DNA from: Mesodorylaimus sp. YZB2_4
Taxonomy: Eukaryota; Nematoda; Enoplea; Dorylaimida; Dorylaimidae
Length of the DNA stretch: 64,000 bases
NCBI GenBank assembly: GCA_030248295.1
Contig: JASANH010001039.1
Location: forward strand, 1,364,001 to 1,428,000
Direction: 5' to 3'
Program-made: the position numbers and the translations under genes
The notes under the pieces: generated by a model
What the model saw: the letters and a program-made list of their open reading frames with translations, nothing else
What the model was told of the DNA's origin: nothing
The model's database searches: none
Shown: positions 35,115 through 46,535 of the stretch, in pieces
How positions within the stretch are numbered: position 1 is the first letter of the stretch
How the letters are laid out: each line of letters begins with the position of its first letter

Positions 35115-35950
35115 TGCGGTGTGATCGGCAAAGACAAAGTAAACTCTAGAATCGATGTCGGAATTCAGTCGACGATGTCAAGTATTCTTCGTTCCCTGAG
35201 ACCGGTTCGTAACGAAATCAAGAAGTCAATGGCTGAGAAGCCAGCCTCGGCTATGGCTTTGCAAACTAAAGCAGCCTGTGATATCTACATCGAGATCGAG
35301 CACAGACATGTCGTGCAAGTAATTCTTTCGAATCTGCAATGTTATTTTGCGCCTGGAAGAAAATCAGGGAGACGAGGCTTGGACTGTAGCCACACTCCAA
35401 AAAAGGGTGCTCGAGCTGCTCGAAGCCTAAGAACTCACTGATCAGCATCACGAGCCATCCGCATCCATGGCATCGAAACTTACGATTGGTTTTTTGTATG
35501 TGCGAACTGACCTCAGAAGAGGTCTGGGGCATGTCGACCGACGACCAGAAAGGGCGGATATCACACAACGACAGGTTCCCTGTTGACCCAATCCAACGCT
35601 GAGAAGAGGCAGAGTAGCAAATGTTTCTTTTGCCGCAGCGGCCATTGGGCTGATGAATGGCTAGTGAAGTTGACGCCAGGAAGAAACAGATCAGGGAAAA
35701 TGTTTTCTCTGCATTCGAGAAGGTCATAACCAAAAGGCTTGCAAATCCGTAAGGCATGCAAACAGAAGAACCGTCATCATCGAAGTTTGTGCCCAAAGAA
35801 TTTCTCCATCAGGACCCAAAAAAAGAAAGCGGCCTATCCTGTTTTGGAAAAACATCAGAAAACTGAACCTGAGGGCACAAGCCTGAAAATGCCCTGGTCA
35901 ATTTGGATGGACGTAATCTTCGTCAAACCGCGAGTGCACATGTCATGACC
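35115..35950 (+). pseudogene. BEL/Pao-type retrotransposon gag relic
   Basis: The plus strand shows a helical gag-like stretch (35121-35440) and then the cysteine-rich end of BEL/Pao gag. A first knuckle KCFFCRSGHWADEW starts at about 35619, with its final Cys replaced by Trp. An intact CX2CX4HX4C knuckle CFLCIREGHNQKAC lies at 35701-35742, followed by KNRHHRSLCPK at about 35769. These three pieces are in different frames, so at least two frameshifts have occurred, plus stops at about 35440. Protease and polymerase parts are not seen downstream. It is a dead fragment. Confidence 0.65.
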
Positions 35951-38557
35951 CCAGAGGCGCCGCATGAAGAAAAAATATATCTGACTAGTCTTCGACTGTT
36001 GGAGTCAACGCACGAAAAGAGTTCGTGAATGGTCGGGATGCTAATGTTGGAAGGGTCGCCACAGGCCATTCAAAAATTTTCTGACCTGACCGTAGACCTA
36101 TGAGGAATTATGATTTTCTGGCTCTGACTTTGACATTGATCCGCCCCCCCCCCCCTATCGCATTGCCTGCTTGCGAAAAACACCGCTCCTCTAGGCTGGA
36201 AGTGGCTGGTACATCCAGAATACCTTGCGCTAAAGAAGCCAAGTTTTGATATGAAGAAATGGGGGAGATGGATGGCATTCGCAAGCTAGCACTAGGCTGG
36301 CACACAGTAGTCTTTGCAGCTAGGTTGGTAGGTGACTGCACGAATAAGATAACTGCAAAAGCACAAGACTCACAATTTCAAATCCTGATTGCCGCAAAAA
36401 AAACATAAATGCAAAAGCAGGCTCAGCATGTTTAGCGCAAATGCACCCCGAATTCCTACTGTAGTTGGACGAGAAGAGACGAAGGAGGAAGTTCGACGAA
36501 CGAGTGAAAAGTTGTGACTGCGCGCTGGACAAAACGATGAATTCTTCAGGGTTTAAAGACGAAGATCCTCAATATATACTGTACTAGTAGTGCATATCTC
36601 CATCGCCAGACGACGTGAATCGGGTCTTGTCTCAGGCAGGAAATATTTTTGAAAACTGTTTAGATATGTACGATCTGAGGTGAGCAAACATAGTTCTCTC
36701 GAAACAAAATATCCTCTTCTCCACCTTTTTCGAAGGTTTGAAAGGCTTTTATTAGATTTATGCCTAATTTAGATTCATTGGGGCGCGGTAGCGTCCCCCG
36801 TGTAGTACATGTGCCGCACCAACAACGATATCTCAACAGCCTGATATCGTGAGGCAATGAAATTTTGTTTTTTTTCGTAACTTTATGCTAGATTAAGTTC
36901 TTTCGAAGGAATTTCCATAATCTCCATCCGTTCGGGCTCCACTCATACTAGGCGCGCAAGGGCAAAAATCCCGACCTAGCTATTTATTTTCGCTATAACT
37001 CGCGGACCGTGTGGCCAAAACCGATGATATGGTATGGATATGGATATGAGGGACTAGTTGGGGGAGATGTGTACCAAAAATCTTGTAAAAATCTCTTCCG
37101 GTTATCCTTCTATGGGCAAAAATGTGTCCGCGTCATATATGTATGTATGGACCGGATAGATCACAACGCCGATCTGGAGCTGCGTGAGAGCGGGGGATCC
37201 AGCTATATGCTTAAACGGAAGGGTAACATCACTGCTGGTGCCTTTTGGCATTTATTTTGACAACGTGTTGCCCCAATTGCTGCAGGGTCCTCACAAAAGG
37301 GTCCACTTGGGCGAAATTATCATTTTTTGCACTTTCGGACCCCATAAAAACCGTCTGGAGAGGCGCGGGCAACTTTTTATGTCTATACATATATACATAT
37401 ATATATATATAGCTTTAAAGTAAACGAAAAACGCATGTATAGTTTTTAAAATGGCGGGAAATTCAAAATGTGGGATTCAACACTTCTTGCACATTTTGAA
37501 AGCTGTCTCTGCACAAGAATGACGATGACAGTTATACTTGAAAAATAAAACGATACTAGAAAACTTTTAAAAAAGGCGCGAAATTCGAATTAAAGAACTC
37601 ACTTTAAAACCGGTGTTTATACAAAAAAGGCGTAATATGAAGAGTAACTGACAATAACAGCGGACGTTGGAGGGATCGGTTTGCGGAAGCTCGCTTCTTT
37701 CCCTCATACTTTTGCGAACACAATATACAGTGGATACAATGGAGAGTGAGTCTAAAATCATGTGCATGGAAATCATGTAAAAGAAGTAAAAGCATGAGAC
37801 TCACAAGACTACGTAGTAGCATCTAACAACATTTTCATGGTGGAATCAAGAAATCAAGCTAAAAAATCATTTTTGACCGCCACAAAAGTTGTCATGTATT
37901 AAAAAAAAGGGCGATATACAATGCGAAGGAATAACAAAGCGTTCTTCCTTCGCATTGATATTATAAAACTTAGCAATAAAACGCCGGAAATGCAGGTTAT
38001 AATTAAGGATAGAGGATGCACTGAAAAAGAGGTTAAATGTTATGCCATGAATGGCAGCGTAAAATAATTGACTAGAGATAATGCTGCACCTTTTTTTAAA
38101 AAATTTGGTCATTTGAATACTGCTTGTCACTCATCATCAAATTTGACTTGCGTCCAACATGTTGGAAGTCAACGAGACTGAAATAAAAGGGATCCTCGTG
38201 ACATACAGAACTGACCTGATGTTTGCTGAACTCAGTCTACAGTGCAACGCCTACTCTGAAGGAAAGGCTGTATTTCCCTGGAATACTAGTACTCAGACAC
38301 GTGCAAACCAGTGCCTAAACTTCGCTAAGCCAGAGAGAGAGATTTAGTGGGAGACTCGTCATGGTTGTCGAGCGACAAATTAATGGCCGCTGATTTTAAT
38401 GTCTTGCGCACGCGTAGAAGCAAATTTTGTAGACTGGTTTTGCTTGCACTCGCGATTGCATGTGCTCCAATGCGGCTAGTCCTCGAGGGGGTATATTAGG
38501 TGGGTGGAGAAAAGTAAGGACTGAAAAAGCAGTGAAATTAGCAAGAAATTCATAATA
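35951..38557. other. no gene recognised
   Basis: 36365-36470 is an inverted copy of 39727-39830. 37389-37412 is a (TA) microsatellite. A 62-codon frame at 38159-38347 has a few cysteines but no recognisable family and no splice context. Confidence 0.4.
36365..36470 (-). repeat. inverted dispersed repeat, copy 1
   Basis: Shares CGGGGTGCATTTGCGCTAAA, TTTTTTGCGG and CAGGATTTGAAATTG with 39727-39830 in the opposite orientation, at a distance of about 3.3 kb. Confidence 0.8.
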
Positions 38558-39400
38558 ATGAAACTGGGAAAGTTAGTACATGTGGTTTAATGCGCCTTCG
38601 AAGCAGGCTAGTCCAGGCTGACAAAAGGTGATCAAGAAAGATCCTGCCTGGCTCTGGCTGGTCACATGTACTCGCAGTTTTAGGGTTGAGCATGACAACT
38701 AGCCTCATTTATGTCACCAGCCATGCCAGATGCTACTCTGAGCAATGCTGATGCACCAAGGTGTTGTTCCAGAAGCAGCGGATCTTGCATGCTTCTGCCT
38801 AATGCTTTCGTGATCGCGATAAGATCAAGCACGAGGAGCAAGTCCGGCACCTTATTTCGCATTGCCTATCCAGACATCAGGAAGTGCGCACGAAATAGGG
38901 ACTGAGACGTCATTTCCCATTTGTATCAAATATATGTATTCTGGTCAAATGTTCACTCGCTATCTCTGAATGCCGAGGATATGGGAATCTTGCAATACAG
39001 CGTCTGGCGCCAGGGTGAAAATCCCTTCAGTTATTGGCAATAGACTCCAAACAATAGACTGACCGGTCCTGAAGCCTTTGGAATAGTCTGAAGATTTGTT
39101 TTTAATGTACAGTATGTTCACTCCGATATGTGGTCGTCATACAGGTAATTTTCACTGCATGGATAGAACGTGTAAAGCATAATAATATACAAAGCAAAAT
39201 TGCTGATTCTGTCATCTTCTTTTCCTGATCTATATTACCTTGTGCAGTGGATAATCCAGTTTTTTATTATTGTATGCGGTGTTTTTTAAGTACAGCGCCC
39301 AGTGAACACTGGGGCTCAAAGCTTAAACGCTGTAATTTCAAAAACTTGTAATCGGGTCAATAATGAAGCATTTGGAAGCCGTGAAACAAGCTCTAAAGTC
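38558..39400 (+). repeat. dispersed repeat A, copy 2
   Basis: Matches copy 1 (9518-10760) at both ends: GGTGATCAAGAAAGATCCTG at about 38627 and CTATATTACCTTGTGCAGTG at about 39230. It is internally about 400 bases shorter. No protein-coding potential is evident. Confidence 0.75.
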
Positions 39401-40329
39401 CCTAAGCCATATATTGTTTGTATCAGAGTTATGGTTGTCCCTTTTGTCCAATAAAAGGGACAGGCGATCACTTGGTGATTTTGACCCATGCATGGCCGAA
39501 CTTTATTGTTATCGAATAAGTGGACCAGTTTATGCTTTAACCCCTGCCTCCTTTATGGCTCCGCTGCTGGTTTAAGCTGGCTCCGACTTCGAAAGTGAAT
39601 ATTTCAAGAAAACAATTCCCGAATTCTTTTAAAAAAATTTCATAATTCTTTTTCCAAAATATCTATTCACACGAGAATCGAATCCAAACCGCGTGGCTGC
39701 TACGTACGGACGAATATTTTGCGCACACTACAGTAAGAATTCGGGGTGCATTTGCGCTAAACATACTGAACCTGCTTTTGCACTTTGTTTTTTGCGGTAA
39801 TCAGGATTTGAAATTGTCGGACAGGTTTTTTCGCGAGTGGCTGGTCCGAAACGGCTGGAGTTTTTTATTTTTCTTGTCTCTATTTGTACTTTTCACAGGT
39901 TTCCTCCCTCTGAGCGTGTTTGTGGCCCTTCAACCCGCTAGCCCACGGCCCAGGTAAACTATCAATAATAAAATCATCAACTAGCAATTAGAATTGACAC
40001 GACAGAATAGTCTTGGCAGCTTGTCGGGAATCCAGGTAGATTCCTCCTGGATTCTGCTGTATTGTAATCCACCAGGTATTATTCTATTGTACTTTGGCAA
40101 ATCCACTTTGATTCCAAGAGGACTCCTCGCGTAAGCTGCTGGAATCTAACCAGGACAACATGGATCCAACTCCAGAAGTGCGCTTGGAGGACATGAAAAA
40201 TCGAACTAAACTGTAATATTGTCAACTACAAAAAGTTGAATCACAAGGTCATTGCACTCATCTGTGTTTTATTCCGACTCCAACTCGCAACGAAGGCTGC
40301 TATGGCACCTCGCAACAAAAATGCTGTTG
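39401..40329. other. no gene recognised; inverted dispersed repeat copy 2 at 39727-39830
   Basis: Apart from the inverted repeat described at 36365-36470, nothing interpretable is seen. Confidence 0.4.
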
Positions 40330-40562
40330 TCATGGGTCGTAGGTGTAGTGTGTGTAAAACGCATCTTCCTTGAATCGATCAGTTTCAGGGCTATGTCACG
40401 AAATAACTCGCATTTTTGGCCGCTTCATACCAATTGAAACTACACCAGATGTAGCTGGCGTATTCATTGGTGCAGGCTTGTAGAGAAGTATAACACTCGG
40501 GGACACCACAGCCTTTCAGCTCATGCATTTAAAAAGGACTTGCACGGAGTCTTGTACTTCGT
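40330..40562 (-). pseudogene. broken PAN-domain exon, third CTLD-PAN paralogue
   Basis: The whole fourth exon of the CTLD-PAN gene at 48508-50615 is duplicated here, including its acceptor (TTCAG then ACGAAGTACAAGA) and stop region. Lesions: TGA soon after KCMS, a frameshift just after it, a three-base loss (CRSFNWY becomes CSFNWY) and Cys to Tyr in the NECASYIW segment. No CTLD exons are found upstream on this strand. It resembles the 48.5-kb gene more than the nearer 42.5-kb gene. Confidence 0.85.
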
Positions 40563-40814
40563 CTGAAGACGGAGAAAAAAGAAATATCAATAACTTCTCA
40601 GAAATCGTGCAGAATTTTTTCTTTGTAGACTTTTGTTTTCCTGCCCGCCCTTTCAATTCGATTTCAATCTGAAGTTAAGCCGTGAGGTGCTCCCACGGCA
40701 GGTTCTCTTTGGCGCATCAGCAAAGAAAAAGTTTTGTTTTTAATAGCAAACGTCCTAAAAAGATTACTGTATGTAGTTAAGTTGTCATTTTTCGAGCATC
40801 AATGTCCCTAACAT

Positions 40815-40925
40815 GGGAACATCGCCAACCAATAAGTCGAACTTCACAAAACCAAAAATTGTTATTTGTTCCTGGAATAGAAAGCCTCTTGTTAACTGGT
40901 GAGCAGTGGTCAGCGCCTAAAGTTT
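40815..40925 (+). repeat. dispersed repeat B, copy 1
   Basis: Shares GGGAACATCGCCAAC, ACCAAAAATTGT and GCAGTGGTCAGCG with 53276-53410 in the same orientation. The second copy has about 25 extra bases in the middle. Confidence 0.75.
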
Positions 40926-42480
40926 AGCAGGTTTTCGAATTTTTGTCGTTGTGATAAGCCCGAACGATGAGAGAAAAGCACGCAGAGTGGTTTGCAAACT
41001 TTGCTCTCAAGTATGGGTAATATTTTTGGAATTTTTCTTTAAAAAATTCAAAAAATGTCTACTTGGAAAATTCCATCAGGCTTTAACCGCTGCTCACTGC
41101 AGACCAGCTGGCCAGTCGCATATGATATGTATTTTGCAAAGAGCTTTTTTAGTACTTACAGTATGCACTTCAAGGGGTCGCGAGGAAACCTTCTAACGAT
41201 AAGTCCTGGCAGGACTTGAAAAATTTCCCGAGCTTTCCGACACAGAAAATATATGGACCAAAGCTTTCAGCTGTGGTTTTATTAGCACAACTTTTCCTGT
41301 ATGAGTGCAGCAGAACAGCGAAGTGCCATGAGTGCCACATTGTTTTGCACCTAAAAACGAATCACAAATTTTGATTTTGTGAAGTTGGACCTAACTGCTG
41401 CAATATTGCAGGTTTTTCTTGTACAGTAAGTGGGGACAGCGATTGTCTTCAAACGCAGATCTTCGATTTATATTTTAGATGTAGCAGACCCCACATGGAG
41501 TACATGGCTTGTCATTTGGCCAAGTTTTTCGATGACGAACGATGTCAATCGCAGTGTGAAGGTGACGATAGCAGCGAAAATGAACAAATCGACGGTTGAA
41601 GTGAAAATTAGGTTATATTAGGTTAAGGAAAGCGCTAAAGAGCTTTATTTTGGGAATGATGCGCGTTGAATTTTTTGTACGTAGCATTTAATCCTTCAGG
41701 TAGTTATTAATAAGGATTCGCAACAAGGTCGTGTTGCGAGGGGCACCCATGGGGCACCCTTGATATTCCTTTCTTAAAATAGTGCTGTGCGAGAGTTGGC
41801 GCTGTGCTGTCTGTCTGATACACGTTTCGTCAGCGTCTGTTTCATCTTTTTAACAGTAACCGTTGCTGCCAAGTGACCAATCTAAGCTATGAAAAATTGT
41901 CGCCTGTTGTATAACCAAAGTTCCGAGTGAACCAAATGTACTCACCCCACTATTGCAACTGATGGCTGGCACGGACTTGATTTTGCTGCGTCATTAAACT
42001 TTTGAAATTGAATGGAGCCTGAATAGAGCGTGCTCTCTGTAAATTAGTAGATTGACTTTTGTCAAGGAATAAGCCTCAACAGTATGGTGTTTGAGTGGTC
42101 TCTTCGCCATTTTGTACTTCTGTATGATAGAATTCTGCACCTAGAGACAAATTGCAGTCACACTGCGTAACTTTCAGCGCAGCAGTCAGCCATGGCTTCT
42201 TCGAAAAATGGTTTTTTTTCCCAGACTGGCTTATATGTATCAAGGCAACAGTTTTGGGGCAACTTTATTTAAGAAAAACGATCTGCATACTTTTATTATT
42301 AACAAAAGGTCTATCAGAGAGTGCGTGGATAAAATGCGTGAGGAGAGTGCGTGAAAAGAAAAAAATCGCAGCATATGAATATTTTTGTTATCGCGTGCCA
42401 GGTGCACTTCGAGCACAAACAAAGTTTCGTATTTTCATTCTTCGAATCTTCGAACAGAAACAAACAAATAAATACGAGTT
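40926..42480. other. no gene recognised
   Basis: No coding character is seen on either strand; presumably the 3' flank of the minus-strand CTLD-PAN gene. Confidence 0.4.
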
Positions 42481-43519
42481 TCAAGGATTGTACGTGTAAA
42501 GTGTGCAAGACTTATCCTCCTTGAAATTTTCAGCTTCCTCACTGTACCAAGAGAATAATTCGCATAATGCAGCTGTTTCATACCAATTGAAACTACGACA
42601 CCAGATGCGCCTGGCGCAGTTATTGACGCAATCTTGCAACGAAATTTGATTCGCAGATTCCACGACTGGTTCGTTCATACATTTGGATTGAACTTTTGTA
42701 AAGTTTTGTTCGCCCACTAAACAGCAAAGAGCAGTTACACCTGTTTTAAAAATTCTGTTACAATACTTACTTGAATAGGTGCAGAGTACAAAGATTTTTT
42801 CTGAACAAGACAGATCCCCGAACATGAAAGAGCGCGTGCGCGTCTCCTCAATGAATATGCATGCCTCGCTATTGTTCTCCTTGGCAACGTACGACCAATT
42901 TCGAAGTATAGTTTTGGATCCTGTCAAATCACTAATTCGTGTTTCATTTCCATCAAACCATCTAACTCTTTCCAGGTTTGCCAAACCATTTTTATCACTC
43001 CTTGCTGCTACCCAAGCCAACGAGCCGGCTGAGATGCTTGACTTGCCCTAAAAAAACGTATGTACACTGCGTAGTTAGATATAAGCTGCCTTTTTTGCTG
43101 AATGACCAATAGCGTTACCCTGAGCAAGTTATTGATGACAGCCGATGCTTCTGAATAAGTGTGAATATGCGCAAATCTGCCCCCAGCCCGCCAGCATATG
43201 TTGAAACCATCTCTCCAGTTCGCCACAGTGTAGTTTTTTTCTTTCAAAGTCTCGGCTGGTTCGCCCTGCACATTGGCCAGAAAGAAACAGCGGCCACCAT
43301 CGACCACGCCGCTGAAGTTTCTTTCACAGTTGCCAAGAAAAGCTGCTTGGTCGGGGAAACATTGAAGAACTAAAATGTTTAAAAAATATACTTTTGGACG
43401 CTTTCGCTTATCTTTGAAAAAGCATGATTTTGTGCTTATGTAAAAAAAATTGCTGTACCTCCTTCAGCTTGAAAGACAAATAGAAAAAGTAGAGCGAAAA
43501 TCTTATCACGCTTAGCCAT
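42481..43519 (-). CDS. secreted C-type lectin-like plus PAN/apple protein, paralogue 1
   Basis: Four exons, 43459-43519, 43119-43369, 42771-43047 and 42481-42716, with GT-AG borders and consistent phases, give about 274 residues. Residues 1-20 are a signal peptide (MAKRDKIFALLFLFVFQAEG). A C-type lectin-like domain spans roughly 30-194 (GGRCFFLANV, NWRDGFNICWRAGGRFAHIH, SEASAVINN, RWFDGNET, GDLSCSEKIFVLC). A PAN/apple module lies at about 209-270, with a row of cysteines and WCRSFNWYE. The EPN/QPD and WND calcium-sugar motifs are absent, so classical sugar binding is doubtful. Both modules usually mediate protein or carbohydrate contacts outside the cell. Exon structure is the same as in the 48.5-kb gene. 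Confidence 0.85.
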
Positions 43520-44211
43520 TGCAAAACCAGCTTTTTACAGGAATTTGTGACTCGAATCGCTTTTTTTGCTCAACGACAGTGATAATGGTTGATCTGATGT
43601 CGAACGGGTCCCTCAGCCTGTACGCGCTGGGCATTTTCGTTCGTTTTGGCAACTGTTACTACTTGATTAAAAATATCGATATTATACCTACTGAGATAAA
43701 ATCCTGCGATAATACAGTGAGTGGACTTCCACCGAAATAAAATGGGTACTTTCTCACATTAAAATCCTTTTAATTACGTCATCGTTACCGCGGATTTTTT
43801 ATTGATTCAGATCGACCGAGCGAAAGATGGTGGACTGATGCTGAACATCAGTTTTAATTTGTCCATGCGAGTAAAGTGCTGGGAACAATCGAATAATTAC
43901 CAAGCGTCCCCATCAACCCGCTAGATAAGCTGACAAGGACGCCAGGTTCTCAGAAGGTTAGGCGAATAGCCAGACTAATTATGCTTTTTCAACAAGCTCC
44001 CGCGTCTTCTGAATGATTTGTATTTTTCTTTTACGTGAAGTATCTGCTCTAAATACTCTTCCGCCCGCCCTTCACTTAGAAGTTGAAAATGTCGACGAGA
44101 TCCACGATAAATCAGCTGCTAGGTGTTAATTGCAGCCCGAACCAAACCACTGACTCAACTATCTCTTCACTTCCATGCTCTACGAGCTGACCAAAAGTTG
44201 TTGACCCGGGT
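43520..44211. other. 5' flank of CTLD-PAN paralogue 1, no gene
   Basis: Contains the presumed promoter. No motif is recognised and no coding sense is seen. Confidence 0.35.
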
Positions 44212-44385
44212 TTTCGGCCCAGCGGCTGAGGTATCTGCTTCACAAGCAGTGGTGAATTTACAGCGGAGGGTTCGACTCCCGCCTGAGTAAAAAATGATTG
44301 CCGAATATGTGCTCCTACCTTCAGGTGCTGTGTGTAGATTGTGCTCGGCCATTGGATAAAGTATGACATGACATGACATTGTTGC
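44212..44385 (+). repeat. SINE with a tRNA-Val(CAC)-like head
   Basis: GCCCAGCGGCTGAGGTATCT resembles the tRNA 5' half. CTGCTTCACAAGCAG folds as an anticodon arm with CAC, and AGGGTTCGACTCCC is a good B box. The acceptor stem is missing and the T stem pairs poorly. The copy ends in a TGACATGACATGACAT tail, the short-repeat tail typical of SINEs. Confidence 0.7.
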
Positions 44386-44606
44386 CCGCAGTAAACTAGA
44401 AATCAGTCGGTCCCATCGCGCGAGCACATTGTGTATTTGAGCCACGATCTTTCCAGATTCGACATTGGGTCTCACAACGCAGTCCAACGCATCACCTTAT
44501 CGATTTTTCTGGGTTTTTGGGCCGGGTTATAACAAACCTGGTTGAAAATTCACAAACTACCTCAAACAGATAGTTATTGAATATTTTGTTTCACAAATGT
44601 AACGTG

Positions 44607-45002
44607 CTATAATTTGAGTGGTGAGACAGAGCCGGCGGTTAGGAGAATGTATTGGAAAATGGTACTGGCACTAGCATGATAGGTGCCGTGCAAACGGGCC
44701 AGTCCAACACTTACGAGCCATATTTTTCTCTCACATATAGCCGAATGAAGATATTGCCTCAGTTTAACAAAGGTCTTCGCGAAACCTAGGTGACCTGCCA
44801 CTGCATCACCATGCAATGCGTCAAACACGACACGCTGAAAAGACGACGGATCTGTATCCATCTGTATCCAATCCTCGTTCTTCCGTTCCTGCCCCAGGGA
44901 CAAATGCAGCAATACTCTCGTTTCTGAAAGTCTAAAGCTCGGCGCGAGCTTCTTTAGCCGTCTCGCATCCCGCGGGTCATCAGGCAACACTTTCCGCTCC
45001 AA
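44607..45002 (-). pseudogene. gypsy-type integrase N-terminal fragment
   Basis: An open minus frame contains ALHGDAVAGHLGFAKTFVKL, the zinc-binding start of retroelement integrases (H...H), preceded by a linker rich in charged residues. After it the frame loses the expected C-x2-C, so it is frameshifted. It is not in frame with any larger element. Confidence 0.55.
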
Positions 45003-45269
45003 ATAATCGATTAATGCTCGACAGAACTGATCTGACTGTCAGCTCCTGGAATTTTGATATCATTCAAAAAAACATCTGAATCCGCGCACAATATAAAAAT
45101 TTGGCTGAAAGTTTTTTCACGCAAATGGGAAGCGGCAAAAATAAGCAGAGGGGGCGGGGAGTGGGGGGGGGGGGGGGCGATAGATCATTTCACTGTTTTC
45201 CAAAAATTTGAAAATCATACAAACTTTCCTCCCTATTGCAAAACATTCCGGTTGGTAGCGACAGCGATG

Positions 45270-46314
45270 ATCAACTCGGTCGGCCGCCGTGTCGTCGTCG
45301 AAGGACTTTCAAGCCAAGAATTAACTCTATTCTTCCACCAATCGATAATCAATGCCGCGCTCGTCTTACTGATCCCCATGTAGGGATGATCGTAGAACGA
45401 CTGGCGCCTTTTATTCGCCATGAAACTAATTAAAACTTTGCTCTCTCCCTAGAGCAACAAATACGATTATCCCTTCTCTTTTAATCGACGGGTGACTATT
45501 TTCGAACTATAGGCGATGCCCATGGTGTTCACAAATCGACGTTATCCCGAGCTTTTTATCGTTTTGTCAGCGCAGTGAAACGTCATAGCTGGTTGATTGG
45601 CCCAAAACAAGAGAGCAAGCACACAGCGTTATGGGAAAGTCCGAGGAGAAAGCTCGCGTGCTCAACGTTTTTCGATGTATTGATGGCTCGCACGTCAAGT
45701 CGGACAACGTCCCGGAGGATATCGAGGCCAAATTCGTGAACCGTCATGGAAATCATTCCATTAATGCCATGTTTGTCTGTAGTCCTAACTTACAGTAGGT
45801 GCAGTGAGACTTTGTTTTATGGTCCTGGCATGGTACTGCGGCCATGAGTCAAAACTTTGACCAAGCAAATTCATGCAAATTTTTCGAAATGGGTTTTTTC
45901 AGGTTTTATTACGTCTTCTCACGGTGGCCTGGTTCAGCGAGTGATCAACGCGTATTGCGAAACAGCAACTTATTTGGGCGATTGGAAACTGGATGGCGGC
46001 CTGGTTGGATTCCTGAAACCGGCGTCTTGCTAGGAGATTCTGGTTACGCCAACACGGATAACTTGATCACGCCGCTGCTACATGCAATAACACCTCAAGA
46101 AATTCGTTTCAATCATCGAAAAACGCGTCAGTTGATTGAATGCGCCATTGGAGTGCTGAAGCAGCGCTTCCGTTGCCATTTGCTGCCTCAACATGTGGCG
46201 CCAGCTTTTGTTGGCGAGATCGTGCGATGCTGTTCCGCTCTGCACAATCTTCTTATGGGCTCAGACGAAGCAGCTTTATTCTTGGAAGACGACGATTGGC
46301 GACCTGACGACTAA
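45270..46314 (+). pseudogene. PIF/Harbinger transposase relic
   Basis: Encodes a HARBI1-like DDE nuclease. An N-terminal region ends MIVERLAPFIRHETN. In-frame TAA codons fall at 45431 and 45482. The helix-turn-helix segment TIGDAHGVHKSTLSR follows, then a frameshift at about 45630. CIDGSHV holds the first catalytic Asp, a 108-base GT-AG intron (45795-45902) follows, then RWPGSASDQRV, VLLGDSGY (second Asp) and LIECAIGVLKQRF (Glu). The protein ends at TAA 46312. Transposases of this family cut and rejoin DNA at TWA-type sites. The terminal inverted repeats were not identified. Confidence 0.8.
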
Positions 46315-46535
46315 CTCGGACAGCACCTACGACGAGGGCGATAACGATGAACAGATGAATGCGAATCTGACTCGCAGGCAAGGACTGGTAGCTCGCTTTT
46401 AGATCTATTGCCGGCGCTGTTACGTTGCTGTTTTGTACGAAATTCGATGCACGTTTCAATTATCTGCTGCTATCTAGGTCAGAGCCACGATTCGGTCACT
46501 CAGTCCATCCGGTTTTTAACTACTGCACTGGTGAT

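Noticed and set aside
44212-44290. Possible functional tRNA-Val(CAC)
   Set aside because: The acceptor stem does not pair, the T stem is poor, and the copy runs into a SINE-type TGACA tail.
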